DNA from: Pelagomonas calceolata
Lineage: Eukaryota; Sar; Pelagophyceae; Pelagomonadales; Pelagomonadaceae
Reading direction: 5' to 3'
DNA length: 64,000 nt
NCBI GenBank assembly: GCA_918797485.1
Contig: CAKKNE010000004.1
Location: 2,480,001-2,544,000 of the forward strand
A model generated the notes under the pieces. That model was not told the DNA's origin and made no database searches. It saw nothing but the letters and a program-made list of their open reading frames with translations. Below are positions 8,170 through 17,002 of this stretch, in pieces (within the stretch, counting starts at the first letter, position 1; each line of letters starts with the position of its first letter). The translations under genes and the position numbers were made by a program.

Positions 8170-11100
8170 TCACACAAGCAGGGGCGCCGACGCGTCCGCG
8201 TCCGCGTTCGGCGCCGCGTCGAGGGAGACGGCCTCCGCGGGCAGCCCCGCGTAGGTCGACCCCGGGGGCGCCGCCTCGCCCTTGAGCACCAGCGAGTGCG
8301 GTAATAAGGAAGCGCCGTCGCCCAATGAGGCGCCCGGCATGACCACCGACCGCGCGCCGACGTCCGCGGCGCGGCCGATGGCCACGTCGGCGAGCTTGAT
8401 CACCATGTTCTCCACCGTATGGCACGTCGTATCACACAAGCGTCCGATCGACGCGCCGTCGGCCACTTGCAACAGATCAAACTCCAACGCTTTCCCGTGG
8501 ACGCACGCTCTATGACCAATTGAAGCCCCCATGGCGCGATAGAACCACACCGCCAATACAGTACCGTGCATGGCCTCGATGAGCGGATAGACGGGCGCTA
8601 AGAGCGTCATCATCAAGGCCCAGCAGAAGTGGTAGCGCGAGTAGAAGCCGTGGTCGCCCTTTGTGAACTTTCCCACTATGAGCTTTTTTAGTAGTACTAC
8701 GAGGACACAATGTAACAGCGCCGTCACCGCACTTAACAAAGGTAAGCAGCCTAAATAAGCGTAGTACCCGTCCCACGACAGGTAGAAGTAGAGCATGTAT
8801 CCACAGCTTATGATGCACACTTCGAAGACGTCCCGTAAAGGATATAAAATAGCAGCTACGAGTATGTTGACCGTATTCCACAGTAAAGTCCACCTTATGC
8901 TCTTATGACGCCTTCTCGCTTCCGCTTCGAGCAGCGCTAACGGTGTAGTTCCCGAGGGAAGCTCGGGCCGCTTTCGCAAGACGACGGCCTGCCCCTTTTT
9001 ATTTCCCGTGGCTACACTTCCAGGCTGAAATACCTGGCGCGCCGCTCCCAGCGAGAACGTTCCTAATACTGCTCTTTCCCCCACAACACAACCAGGAAGC
9101 ACTAACGCGTGGTCCAACACATTCGCCTCTCGCCTCACAACGATCCTCTCAGCTTTACCATGCAAGTGGGCGTCCGCTCTAGGAGCTAATCTAACCAGGC
9201 TTCCGAAGACGACGTCGTCCTCGACAGTTACTAAGTCAAATTCCACACATCGGAAGAAGTCGGCGTGCACCCGTCTCCCGATCTTACAACCAAGGAACCG
9301 GTAGCGCCAGCACAACAATTCGGTCGAGACCCAGGGCTTCAAACAATGCTCGAAGGCCTCCGCTTCGACCAACCGTTCGAGCAGCCATCGCCTCAGAGGT
9401 TTCTCATCACGTTTCTCCGAAAATCTACCAATAAACACCCACTTGTAAATGACAACAGTCCAAAAGTAGAACTCGTGGAAACCGATCCGCCAGACCCAAG
9501 GATAAGCGAACCAGAACAGCCACGACGCCTTCGGCCACGTCAGGTGGCCCCTTCGTTCTTGTAACAAAAAGTAAAACCACCACTCCAGAAAGTAAACAAA
9601 AGGTATGTAAGGTAGGGCTTGTAACATGTAGGCGATGGGCACACCGAGATATGTCCTTCTATTTAGCAATCGTTTCCTTTCCATAGCGTCGAAGGGGTCC
9701 CGGGGTCTGTTTAATGTAGTAACCCTCGAGCCGACTTTGTCCGTCGTCGAGAGGGCGCCTACTTCAGCATTAGCTGGTACGCTCGTCCCGGGCGCGACGT
9801 AGGCGTGGAGGTCCACATATGAATCTTCTCCTATTTTTGTAGAACGCCTCACTAATCTACCTTTGCACATGGCGTGGCCGTCGATCTCGGCCCCCGCTCT
9901 TATGGTACATCGATCACCGATCGTTGCGAGGGGCGGGTCCGCCAACCTGCCTTCCAAGACGACGTCCTTTCCTATGGACGCGCCGAGCGCGCTATAGTAG
10001 ACGTTCATTAATCTTGTACCGTGCAGGACCCTCTCCAATCTCTGCGTGACGATGCTTTGGATCTGAGCGACGAGCCACCACTTGAGGTGCTGCAGGGACC
10101 ACAATGGGGCTTGCTTTTTACATTGCTCTCGATACTTGGTTGTAGTACCGAGCAGGACCCTCTGCACCACCCAAGCAAAGATAAAAGCCCCGAAATCCGT
10201 CAATGCGAGAAAGAGCGGAACACAAGCGAACACATAAACCTTGGGCAGCCACAGGTACAGGTACCACAAGACGTACCACGCCGGCCAGTCCATGTATCTC
10301 ATACCGAGGACCGTGATGACTCCCAGAATTTGAATCAATAGTGATACGCAACGCGTCGGGTCTCGAGCATGATACGTCGTATCTGGGACTAATGGCACGG
10401 GCACGTCATGGACGTGGCGCGACCGTTCTTCAGTGATGACGCGCGCGAGGCTTTTAACAGTGGGATGTTTGTAGAGAGTCGTCCCCGGTATTGATGATGC
10501 ACCCTCCACACGCCTCCGTATCAGGTTCGTGGCCCGGCCCGCGAGTAACGAATTTCCTCCTAATGTTTCAAAATCGTCATCAACACCTACACTATCTATA
10601 CCGAGGACCTCCGCGAAGATCGTGGCGAGGGACGCCTCCAATTCTGATGAAGGCTTCTCTGATGCATGACGCTTTACAGAAGGCAGTTTCTTCAGGTCAA
10701 GTTTGCCTCTATCGGTGCGCGGGAATTCGGAGACGCAGATGATTTGTGAAGGCACCATGTACTTCGGTAATGATGAAGCGAGTTGCTCGCGTAGAATATC
10801 GCTATCCAAAGTAGTTCTAGCGTAGGCTACTAGCGCCATCGCCGCGCCTTCACCGGTCGTCGTACAAACCGATTCCTTCACACCTTGTATCTGATTAAGT
10901 TTGCTTTCGATCTCGCCTAACTCGATCCTTAAACCTCTCAACTTGATCTGGCGGTCCTGTCGCCCCAGAAACCGCAACTCGTTACCACAGTATCGGACGA
11001 CGTCGCCGGTTCGATACATGCGATCCGATTCGTTTCGAGCTAGCTTCGGCGGGGCCTTGCTGAAGGCCTTGTTTGTGGCTTCAGTATTATTCAAATAGCC

Positions 11101-13131
11101 GAACGCGACGTCTCCAATAAATGCTAACTCACCGGGCACGCCGAGCGCCGCGACGTCGTCTTTACTACTATTCAACACGACGACGCGCACGTGGTCCACG
11201 GCGCGGCCGATGGGCACTTGTTGAATAGGAGGAGGCACGCAGCCGACGCCGCGCGGCGCCGGCGCCTCCCAGTACGTGATGTCCGCTTCCGTAGGGCCAT
11301 AAACATTCGCCAATAACGCGCGCGGCGCTTCTGTCGAACACTGGGTTACCACTGAGGGTGGTAAAGCCTCGCCACAGCACACGACCAAGCGCAACGACTG
11401 CAACGAAGCGCTCTCGTTGACTTCTAGAATGGCACCCAATTGCGAGGGCGCGAAAAACGCCACCGTGACGTTTTGTAACGCGTGCAATAAGGCTGACGGG
11501 TCGCGCTCGATGCCATGAGGAGGCACGGCGAGGCACGAACCGACGGTCAGGGGCCAGAAGAGCTCCCACTCGCTCACGCCAAAGACGAAGGGCGTCTTTT
11601 GCAGTACCACACCTCGGTCGCAGCCGAGCTTCCTTCTACTCTCATGAAAGCTCGCGTCTTCATATGAACCGTCCCGCGGTGTGCTACGACCGGTCAGCTG
11701 CGCCCCGTAGCGCCGCTGGAACCAGGCCACGCGCCGCGCCAACGTCAGGTGCGGCACGGCCACGCCCTTCGGTCGTCCCGTCGTGCCGCTCGTGAAGAGC
11801 ACGTAGACGCAGTCTTGGGGTGTTGGTGGTGTTTGTATTACTGGTGTGACGGCGGCGTCGTAGATAGAATCGTCGACGACAATTGTCGGTAGTTGCAAGG
11901 GCACCTTGTCCTCCAGTCCTGCAGTAAGCACGACGGCGACCGGTTCACTATCTTCGAAGATGGCCCTTCTCCTCTCGTGAGGATAGTCGGGGTCGACGGG
12001 CACATAAGCGCCGCCCGCGCCCAGAACACCGTAGACGGCTGCCGGTAGGGCGAGACATCGTCGCATCACAATGGCTATTCTATCTCCCGGTTGACAATCT
12101 ATCGAGTTCGCAATGAATCGTGAAGCTCTGTGAAATTGATCATATGTAATTTGCGTCGAGGTATTGACGTCCAACAACGCCGTGCCGTCGCCACACGCGA
12201 GCATGCGGTCCCACACTGTTGTATGAGAATCCCAGGGCGGACTCGGGCCGTCGCCCAGCGCCAGGATCTTTCTTCTAGTAACGTCGTCGACGAGCGATAC
12301 TTCTGACGCGACGTCGTCGCCAGACGCTCTAAGATACGTCTCGAGCTGGTCCGCGAGGCGCTTCGTCGTTCTGAAGCCGGACTTGGTCTTGACGACCAGG
12401 ACGTCCAGAGCATTTGGAGGCGGCTTCGCGAGCGCGACGCCCGCCTGGAAAGGTTCATGTCCAAGAGCCGTCGCAATCTTGTTTGGTGAAGGCGCTCTTC
12501 CAAAATCCGCCGTCATTGTACGAGCCGCTCTCACGTTCTCGACGAGCGTCCTGACCGATTGATTGCGGTCGCACGCTATCCGTAAAGGCGTCCAGCGCCC
12601 GTCGTCGAAGACGCCGACCACAACTTCGTCCTGGCGCGCGTGGTGCGCTATTACTCGGACGAAGGCCGCTATCAGAGAGTCGTCATCGATCTGAGTCTCG
12701 AGCGATGCGAGCTCCTCCGTTTGCCGTGGGCAGTCGAGGACCGGCGGCGCGCCGCGGAGGTATTCTGCCCACGGCGCGACGTCGATCGCTTCCTCTGGTT
12801 TCGGTCGTCGTCGCGTCAGCACTCCTATTTCTATGATGGCACCAACCAAAGCCCACGCGTCGATGACGTAGAACTTGCGCAGCGACGCCGCGGCGACGCC
12901 GGCGGTCGCGGAGGCGACGGCGACGACGATGGCGGCCGGGTGCAGCTGTTCGACGTGGGCGGTTACTGAGGCCAGCACCGCGCGAATGAGCATCAATGCC
13001 AGCGTCGTCAGCGCGATTTTGCTCCGCAGCACTGCATGGAGGTCAAAGCCTGCTGCTGTCACAGTGATCACGGCGTCGGCTAGGGCCACCGCCAGCAGGC
13101 CGTACGTCTCGAGAGGCATTCTGAGCTTCAT
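8170..13131 (-). CDS. NRPS-like A-T protein with tandem membrane/hexapeptide domains (epsilon-poly-lysine-synthase architecture)
   Basis: 1,653 residues in one exon, ATG at 13131. Residues 8-105 hold membrane helices. About 110-180 resembles the end of a condensation N-lobe (WAEYLRGAPPVLDCP, VIAHHARQDEVVVG) but HHxxxDG is absent. The adenylation domain has A3 (YVLFTSGTTGRPKG, about 443), A5 (NVYGPTEAD, about 609), A7 (MYRTGD), A8 (RQDRQIKLRGLRIELGEIE) and the A10 lysine region (RTDRGKLDL). The carrier site is LGGNSL (Ser about 861). The last 720 residues alternate membrane segments with three left-handed beta-helix hexapeptide domains, starting near 1040, 1300 and 1540. This is the order of Streptomyces Pls and of the NRPS terminal domain TIGR02353. 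The usual FDVSVWE is FGVSEWE: the Asp that normally binds the alpha-amino group is Gly, so the substrate may not be an ordinary alpha-amino acid. No thioesterase is seen. Confidence 0.85.
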   Translation of the reverse strand: MKLRMPLETYGLLAVALADAVITVTAAGFDLHAVLRSKIALTTLALMLIRAVLASVTAHVEQLHPAAIVVAVASATAGVAAASLRKFYVIDAWALVGAIIEIGVLTRRRPKPEEAIDVAPWAEYLRGAPPVLDCPRQTEELASLETQIDDDSLIAAFVRVIAHHARQDEVVVGVFDDGRWTPLRIACDRNQSVRTLVENVRAARTMTADFGRAPSPNKIATALGHEPFQAGVALAKPPPNALDVLVVKTKSGFRTTKRLADQLETYLRASGDDVASEVSLVDDVTRRKILALGDGPSPPWDSHTTVWDRMLACGDGTALLDVNTSTQITYDQFHRASRFIANSIDCQPGDRIAIVMRRCLALPAAVYGVLGAGGAYVPVDPDYPHERRRAIFEDSEPVAVVLTAGLEDKVPLQLPTIVVDDSIYDAAVTPVIQTPPTPQDCVYVLFTSGTTGRPKGVAVPHLTLARRVAWFQRRYGAQLTGRSTPRDGSYEDASFHESRRKLGCDRGVVLQKTPFVFGVSEWELFWPLTVGSCLAVPPHGIERDPSALLHALQNVTVAFFAPSQLGAILEVNESASLQSLRLVVCCGEALPPSVVTQCSTEAPRALLANVYGPTEADITYWEAPAPRGVGCVPPPIQQVPIGRAVDHVRVVVLNSSKDDVAALGVPGELAFIGDVAFGYLNNTEATNKAFSKAPPKLARNESDRMYRTGDVVRYCGNELRFLGRQDRQIKLRGLRIELGEIESKLNQIQGVKESVCTTTGEGAAMALVAYARTTLDSDILREQLASSLPKYMVPSQIICVSEFPRTDRGKLDLKKLPSVKRHASEKPSSELEASLATIFAEVLGIDSVGVDDDFETLGGNSLLAGRATNLIRRRVEGASSIPGTTLYKHPTVKSLARVITEERSRHVHDVPVPLVPDTTYHARDPTRCVSLLIQILGVITVLGMRYMDWPAWYVLWYLYLWLPKVYVFACVPLFLALTDFGAFIFAWVVQRVLLGTTTKYREQCKKQAPLWSLQHLKWWLVAQIQSIVTQRLERVLHGTRLMNVYYSALGASIGKDVVLEGRLADPPLATIGDRCTIRAGAEIDGHAMCKGRLVRRSTKIGEDSYVDLHAYVAPGTSVPANAEVGALSTTDKVGSRVTTLNRPRDPFDAMERKRLLNRRTYLGVPIAYMLQALPYIPFVYFLEWWFYFLLQERRGHLTWPKASWLFWFAYPWVWRIGFHEFYFWTVVIYKWVFIGRFSEKRDEKPLRRWLLERLVEAEAFEHCLKPWVSTELLCWRYRFLGCKIGRRVHADFFRCVEFDLVTVEDDVVFGSLVRLAPRADAHLHGKAERIVVRREANVLDHALVLPGCVVGERAVLGTFSLGAARQVFQPGSVATGNKKGQAVVLRKRPELPSGTTPLALLEAEARRRHKSIRWTLLWNTVNILVAAILYPLRDVFEVCIISCGYMLYFYLSWDGYYAYLGCLPLLSAVTALLHCVLVVLLKKLIVGKFTKGDHGFYSRYHFCWALMMTLLAPVYPLIEAMHGTVLAVWFYRAMGASIGHRACVHGKALEFDLLQVADGASIGRLCDTTCHTVENMVIKLADVAIGRAADVGARSVVMPGASLGDGASLLPHSLVLKGEAAPPGSTYAGLPAEAVSLDAAPNADADASAPLLV

Positions 13132-13532
13132 CGATCCATCGATATCGATTGATGTGCGTCGAATTCAGGCGCAGAGACCAAGCTGGACGGAGACTTTAGC
13201 TTGGACGGAGACTTTGCTCATCGGCCCGGCTGCAGAATTGCTCGATTCGGATCTTCCATACGGCCGTATACGTCGTGTTGACTGCGTCTTCGCGAGCTGT
13301 TGCTGCATCGCACGGGTTTAGCAACAGATTTTCACATCAATAAATCGACCACGGCGCGTCATTTCACTCGAAAGGACTCACCGCCGGCCCTCTTCTACGT
13401 ACACTCTACTCACACACCGCCCAAGCTACCGAGAACCGCGCGCAAAGGCGGTTTCAAAGGTCAGAGCCCCACTAAGAACCAGATTGCTGCGACGCTCGCG
13501 ACTCCGCAGGCTCTAAACCACCAGTCACAAGC
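13132..13532. other. Divergent spacer with an 18-bp tandem duplication
   Basis: This spacer lies between the NRPS-like gene and the membrane-protein gene. Two copies of an 18-bp unit (core TGGACGGAGACTTT) lie at 13184-13197 and 13202-13215. No palindromic promoter motif or other gene is seen. Confidence 0.6.
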
Positions 13533-14425
13533 ATGATCTCCCTCGCAACGCTTCTCGCGAGCGCCACGGTCGCCGCCGCGGCCAAAAAAGTCGAGGACGT
13601 GCCGGCGCCGGGCATCGTCGACACGATTCTCGGCTTCGTGCCGTCGTGGCTCGGCGGGCCTGTCGCGCAGGTCTTCGACAAGGGCGTCGAGACGCTCGGC
13701 TGTGTCCTTGGCTGGATAACCGCGGGGCCGCAGGTCGTCGCCAACGTGGTCGCCTGTGCGGGAAATCAACGCGACGAGAGATCCGCACCGTTACGCCGTC
13801 GACGCAGGTGATCACGTGGGGCGCCGACACGGCCATGTCCCTCCCGGCGACGGCGCGCGACGTCGCGACGGGCGACGCCGGCACGCTCGACACGCTCGCG
13901 GACTTGGCTGTCACGATCGGGTCGATCGTAGCGTGCGGTGTCACGACGTCGTCACGTCGAAGCGCCACGCCAATGCCTTCCACGCAGGTCTTCGTGGTCT
14001 ACGTGGTCCTCACGGCGATCAACCTCTTCCTGTCCACGCTCGAGTCCGTCCGCGACTACCTCGCCAAGCAAGGCCTGCTCACGCTGCCGCGCGTGCCGGC
14101 CAAGGTACCGCTCGTCGGCGTCGAGGTCCCCGAGGGCGTACGTGGTGTCCTAAACACGCCCATCGACCTCGCGCAGAAGTACCTCGTCGACCCGATCAAG
14201 CACTACCAGCACCGCACGATCATTCCTCTCGAAGGCGGCCACGGCTCGACGCTCGGCGGCACGATCGCGACGATGGCGTCGGCGACGGCGGCGTGCCTCT
14301 TCTTGGCCTCGACCCCGGACCTCTTGGCGCTCGCGCGCGGCGGCGCCGACAAGGCAGCCGCCGAAGCTATTGCTTGGACGCTCGGTACGGCTCTGGGCCT
14401 GAAGTACGTCGCGGCGAGGGCGTGA
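13533..14425 (+). CDS. Membrane protein of unknown function with signal peptide, three exons
   Basis: Best model 13533-13757, 13808-13939, 13988-14425 (264 residues). MISLATLLASATVAAAA is a signal peptide. The protein has hydrophobic helices (LGCVLGWITAGPQVVANVVAC, VFVVYVVLTAINLFLSTL, GTIATMASATAACLFLAS). The first join is required because the two reading frames differ. It fits only if intron 1 (13758-13807, 50 bp) uses a GC donor, GC...CGACGCAG. Intron 2 (13940-13987, 48 bp, GT...CACGCAG) is in frame and could be retained; removing it joins two halves of a membrane helix. The family is not recognised. Location in the ER, secretory pathway or plastid envelope is possible. Confidence 0.65.
13758..13807 (+). 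other. GC-AG intron with introner-like 5' end
   Basis: The donor side CCTGT|GCGGGAAATCAAC matches the family CTGT|GTGGAAATCAACC seen at 34.4 kb except for T>C, which turns GT into GC. The 8 bp before CTGT (GTGGTCGC) and after the intron (GTGATCAC) match at 6 of 8 positions. Confidence 0.55.
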
Positions 14426-14983
14426 GCGCGCGCCGCCGACGACGCGCGCCCCGCGGGGACCAAGTCGCCCGCGTCGCGGCGCGCGTCGGATTCCTCCCTC
14501 CACCTTTCTCCCGCCTACCCCGACGAAACTTGAAGGAACTCGGTCTAGCGGTTCTTCGACACACTAGGACCAAGGCTAGTGCTCGCCGTCCTCTACGACG
14601 CGGAGCGGCTGGTCCTCCCTGTTCATAGCTTGAATGCACCATTCAGCGTCCGCAATCCTTTATACGACTCCCCAGGAAGCTGCTCGTTGCAGCGCGGCTG
14701 CCGCCGCACTGTCGCCGGAAAGTTATAGCCTAAACAAGGGAGAGCTGGATATTGGCACGTGTTCCGCTTCGCGGGGCGCGCGGCCGCAGCATACCGCGGC
14801 GATGGGCGGCGGCAGTCATCAGGACGCTGCCGCGGGACCCGCTTCGACCACGGCTGCCTGCGCCGGCCGCACCGGGCGAAACCGCTCCGTCCCGCCCCAG
14901 CCCACACACCACACACACGCCGCCCCGCCCCACGCCACGCCACACACACACAGCACTCACTCCGACCCACGCAGAACACAAAG
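14426..14983. other. Spacer with CA-rich 5' leader
   Basis: This 558-bp spacer precedes the RRM gene. A palindromic element copy sits at 14545-14567. A CA-rich stretch (about 14899-14958, repeated CACACA) forms the probable 5' UTR. No coding sequence is supported. Confidence 0.5.
14545..14567 (-). promoter_or_regulatory. Palindromic upstream element, copy 5 (orientation against neighbours)
   Basis: On the minus strand CTAGTGTGTCGAAG then ACCGCTAG. Both neighbouring genes are on the plus strand, so this is one of the few copies not co-oriented with a downstream gene. Confidence 0.45.
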
Positions 14984-15598
14984 ATGTCCATCATCATCGA
15001 CGACGCGGGCGTCAACGGCGCTGACGGCAAGAACGTCTATGTGGGCAATTTGTCCTGGGAGACCGACGACGCCCAGCTCCTCGAGCTCGTGAGCCAGTAC
15101 GGCACGGTGACGAGCGCTCATGTGGAGACGTCGAAGTCCGGCCGCTCGCTCGGTTATGGTCTGGTGGCCTACGCGTCGGAAGCCGACGCGTCGTACGCCA
15201 TCGAGCAGCTCGACGAGCTCGAGTTCGGCGGCCGCAAGATCCGCGTGCGCGTCGACCGCGGCCCGACGGCGCCGAAGGCCAAGAAGGAGCGGGCGCCGCG
15301 CGAGCAGCGGCCGCGCCGCGAGCGCGTGCCCGACGAGGACAAGGTCGTCGAGCCGACGAAGGTGTTCGTCATGAACCTCAACTTCGACACGACGGAGGAC
15401 GAGCTCGCGGACCACTGCGCCTCGTACGGTTCGGTGGTCGCTGCTGAATTACTGACGCGCGGCCGGAACAACCGCCCGTCGGGCTCGGCCATCGTCGAGT
15501 ACTCGGCGGACCACGAGGCCAAGGCGGCCATCGCCGGGTTGGAAGGCCAGGAGCTCGGCGGCCGCCCGCTGCGCGTGCGCGAGTACTACTCCGCCTGA
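14984..15598 (+). CDS. Two-RRM RNA-binding protein
   Basis: 204 residues; the ATG at 14984 directly follows a CA-rich leader. RRM1 covers about residues 17-88 with RNP2 NVYVGNLSW and RNP1-like LGYGLVAYAS. RRM2 covers about 127-200 with RNP2 KVFVMNLNF and a weaker RNP1 (PSGSAIVEYS). The linker is basic and rich in Arg, Lys, Glu and Pro. The size and layout match small nuclear or cytoplasmic mRNP proteins. No splicing-factor RS tail or prion-like tail is present. The target RNA cannot be told from sequence. Confidence 0.9.
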   Translation: MSIIIDDAGVNGADGKNVYVGNLSWETDDAQLLELVSQYGTVTSAHVETSKSGRSLGYGLVAYASEADASYAIEQLDELEFGGRKIRVRVDRGPTAPKAKKERAPREQRPRRERVPDEDKVVEPTKVFVMNLNFDTTEDELADHCASYGSVVAAELLTRGRNNRPSGSAIVEYSADHEAKAAIAGLEGQELGGRPLRVREYYSA

Positions 15599-15738
15599 GC
15601 GTAGGCGAAAGGAGGGGGAGCGGCCCGCCGTGCCGAGGGCCCGTCGTCACAAAAGAGAGAGGTGTTTTTACGATTAAGGAGGGATGCTTTTTAGTTTGTT
15701 GTTTCGCGGCGGCGGCGTCGCGGCTGGTTTGCTCGCTT

Positions 15739-15762
15739 GCTAGTGTCTTACAGGACGCTAGC
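15739..15762 (+). promoter_or_regulatory. Palindromic upstream element, copy 6
   Basis: Arms GCTAGTGTCTTACAG and ACGCTAGC, 196 bp upstream of the Nudix gene, co-oriented. Nothing else is seen in spacer 15599-15958. Confidence 0.6.
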
Positions 15763-15958
15763 TCGCGCCGCGGCTGCCCTACCGCTGTCTCCTTGGTACA
15801 ATTCGATCACTTGTCGGCTCCTCAGCTACCTTTCAGCCACAGCACCACGTGGACGCGCTGGCTGTTGCCGTAGGGAGCGCTGCGCAGAGAGGGTCAGCTG
15901 GGTTCAAACCTTGTGTGGGCCACACCGGTCGACGCCGCGGCTTACAGTTATCAAAAAG

Positions 15959-16696
15959 ATGCGCCGCAGCACGGCCGCAGCGCGCACGGTGCTCTGCGGC
16001 ACGGTCATCCGCTGCGCGCGGGCCCTGAGCGCCGCGCCGATGGACACGATCCAGCGGTGCATGCTGAGACGAGCGGAGCAGCGCGGCGGCCCCGTGCCCC
16101 TCGTAACCAGAAAAGTTCAGGAGTCCATCGAGCGCCGACGAAGTAATGGAGCGCGCACGGCGGCCGTGCTCGTGCCGATCGCTTCTGTCAATGACGAGCC
16201 GCACGTCGTTTTTAGTGTGAGATCCGATAAAGTGTCCACGCATAAGTCGCAAGTGAGCTTCCCGGGCGGCCACATCGAGCTCAACGAGACGGCGGAGCAG
16301 GCGGCGTTGCGGGAAGCGCGCGAAGAGTTCGGTCCCGATTTTGAGTCAGGCTTTTCAGTGGTAGCAGAGTGTAGAGAAGTTTTAGCTGTGACGGGCACGG
16401 TCGTGACGCCCGTCGTCGCGTGTCGTTCTCGGCCCTTGGACTTGGGGCGGGACGTTGTCTATGAGGAGGACGAAGTGGCAGAGGTCTTTTCGTTACCGGT
16501 GGCGCATTTACTGGATCCAGTCAATCGGGAGGAGCGTATGTATGAGAACCGGGGCCGCCTGCCGGTCTTCCACGGCGGTCCCGCAGAAATATGGGGGCTC
16601 ACCGCGTACGTCCTGGACGGCGTCCTCGAGAAGCTCGTGCGGCCCTGCGTCGGGGGGCTGGAGGCGTCCGAGGCGCCGCGGGGAAGCGGGTCTTAA
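15959..16696 (+). CDS. Nudix hydrolase, CoA-pyrophosphatase type (NUDT7/8-like)
   Basis: 245 residues from the ATG at 15959. The Nudix box GX5EX7REUXEEXG is intact (GGHIELNETAEQAALREAREEFG, about residues 102-124). It is preceded by 'SVRSDKVSTHKSQVSFPGG', the segment that marks the CoA-diphosphatase subgroup (UPF0035/NUDT7/NUDT8). The Arg/Ala-rich N-terminus (MRRSTAAARTVLCGTVIRCARALSAA) looks like a mitochondrial presequence. No SKL-type peroxisomal tail is present (the protein ends GSGS). Hydrolysis of CoA or acyl-CoA to 3',5'-ADP and phosphopantetheine, probably in mitochondria, is inferred from family membership. Confidence 0.88.
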   Translation: MRRSTAAARTVLCGTVIRCARALSAAPMDTIQRCMLRRAEQRGGPVPLVTRKVQESIERRRSNGARTAAVLVPIASVNDEPHVVFSVRSDKVSTHKSQVSFPGGHIELNETAEQAALREAREEFGPDFESGFSVVAECREVLAVTGTVVTPVVACRSRPLDLGRDVVYEEDEVAEVFSLPVAHLLDPVNREERMYENRGRLPVFHGGPAEIWGLTAYVLDGVLEKLVRPCVGGLEASEAPRGSGS

Positions 16697-16776
16697 TGTT
16701 CTATCGTTTTATCTATCAACTGATGGCCCCACAAAACAGAACGAACGACGTCGCGTCGATGGCGTAAAGGGGACGC

Positions 16777-16806
16777 CAAGCAAGCAAGCAAGCGCAAGCA
16801 AGCAAG
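16777..16806 (+). repeat. (CAAG)n microsatellite
   Basis: About seven CAAG units with one CG interruption, in the 5' region of the RCC1 gene. Confidence 0.8.
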
Positions 16807-16863
16807 TCAATTGGAGTCCAAGGGCACCTCCTTCCTAGAGCTGACGCGAAGCGCCTGTCCAAG

Positions 16864-16883
16864 CTAGTGTTTCGACACACTAG
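16864..16883. promoter_or_regulatory. Palindromic upstream element, copy 7 (near-perfect palindrome)
   Basis: CTAGTGTTTCGACACACTAG reads almost the same on both strands. It lies 119 bp upstream of the RCC1-repeat gene. It is the most symmetric copy, with CTAGTGT on both arms. Confidence 0.5.
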
Positions 16884-17002
16884 GTTTTGCCCGAACCGTT
16901 TGCGAAGCGTCGAACGCAAATACGGACACCGAAGGCAGTCAGCCGAAGCAGTAAAACCTCACACAGCCACAACAAGCACCGCACCCCAACCGGGCAGCAC
17001 CC

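Larger units (their letters stand above)
16697..17002. other. Spacer with CAAG microsatellite and CGATGGCGT word
   Basis: GCGTCGATGGCGT lies at about 16753-16765, the same word found in introns and near 6.1 kb. A (CAAG)n tract at 16777-16806 is interrupted once. A palindromic element at 16864-16883 follows. No gene is seen. Confidence 0.6.

Noticed and set aside
11590-11700. Possible in-frame intron in the NRPS-like A domain, where about 30 extra residues occur
   Set aside because: GT and AG positions exist, but no pairing gives a length divisible by three that also restores the family sequence; it is treated as a protein insertion.
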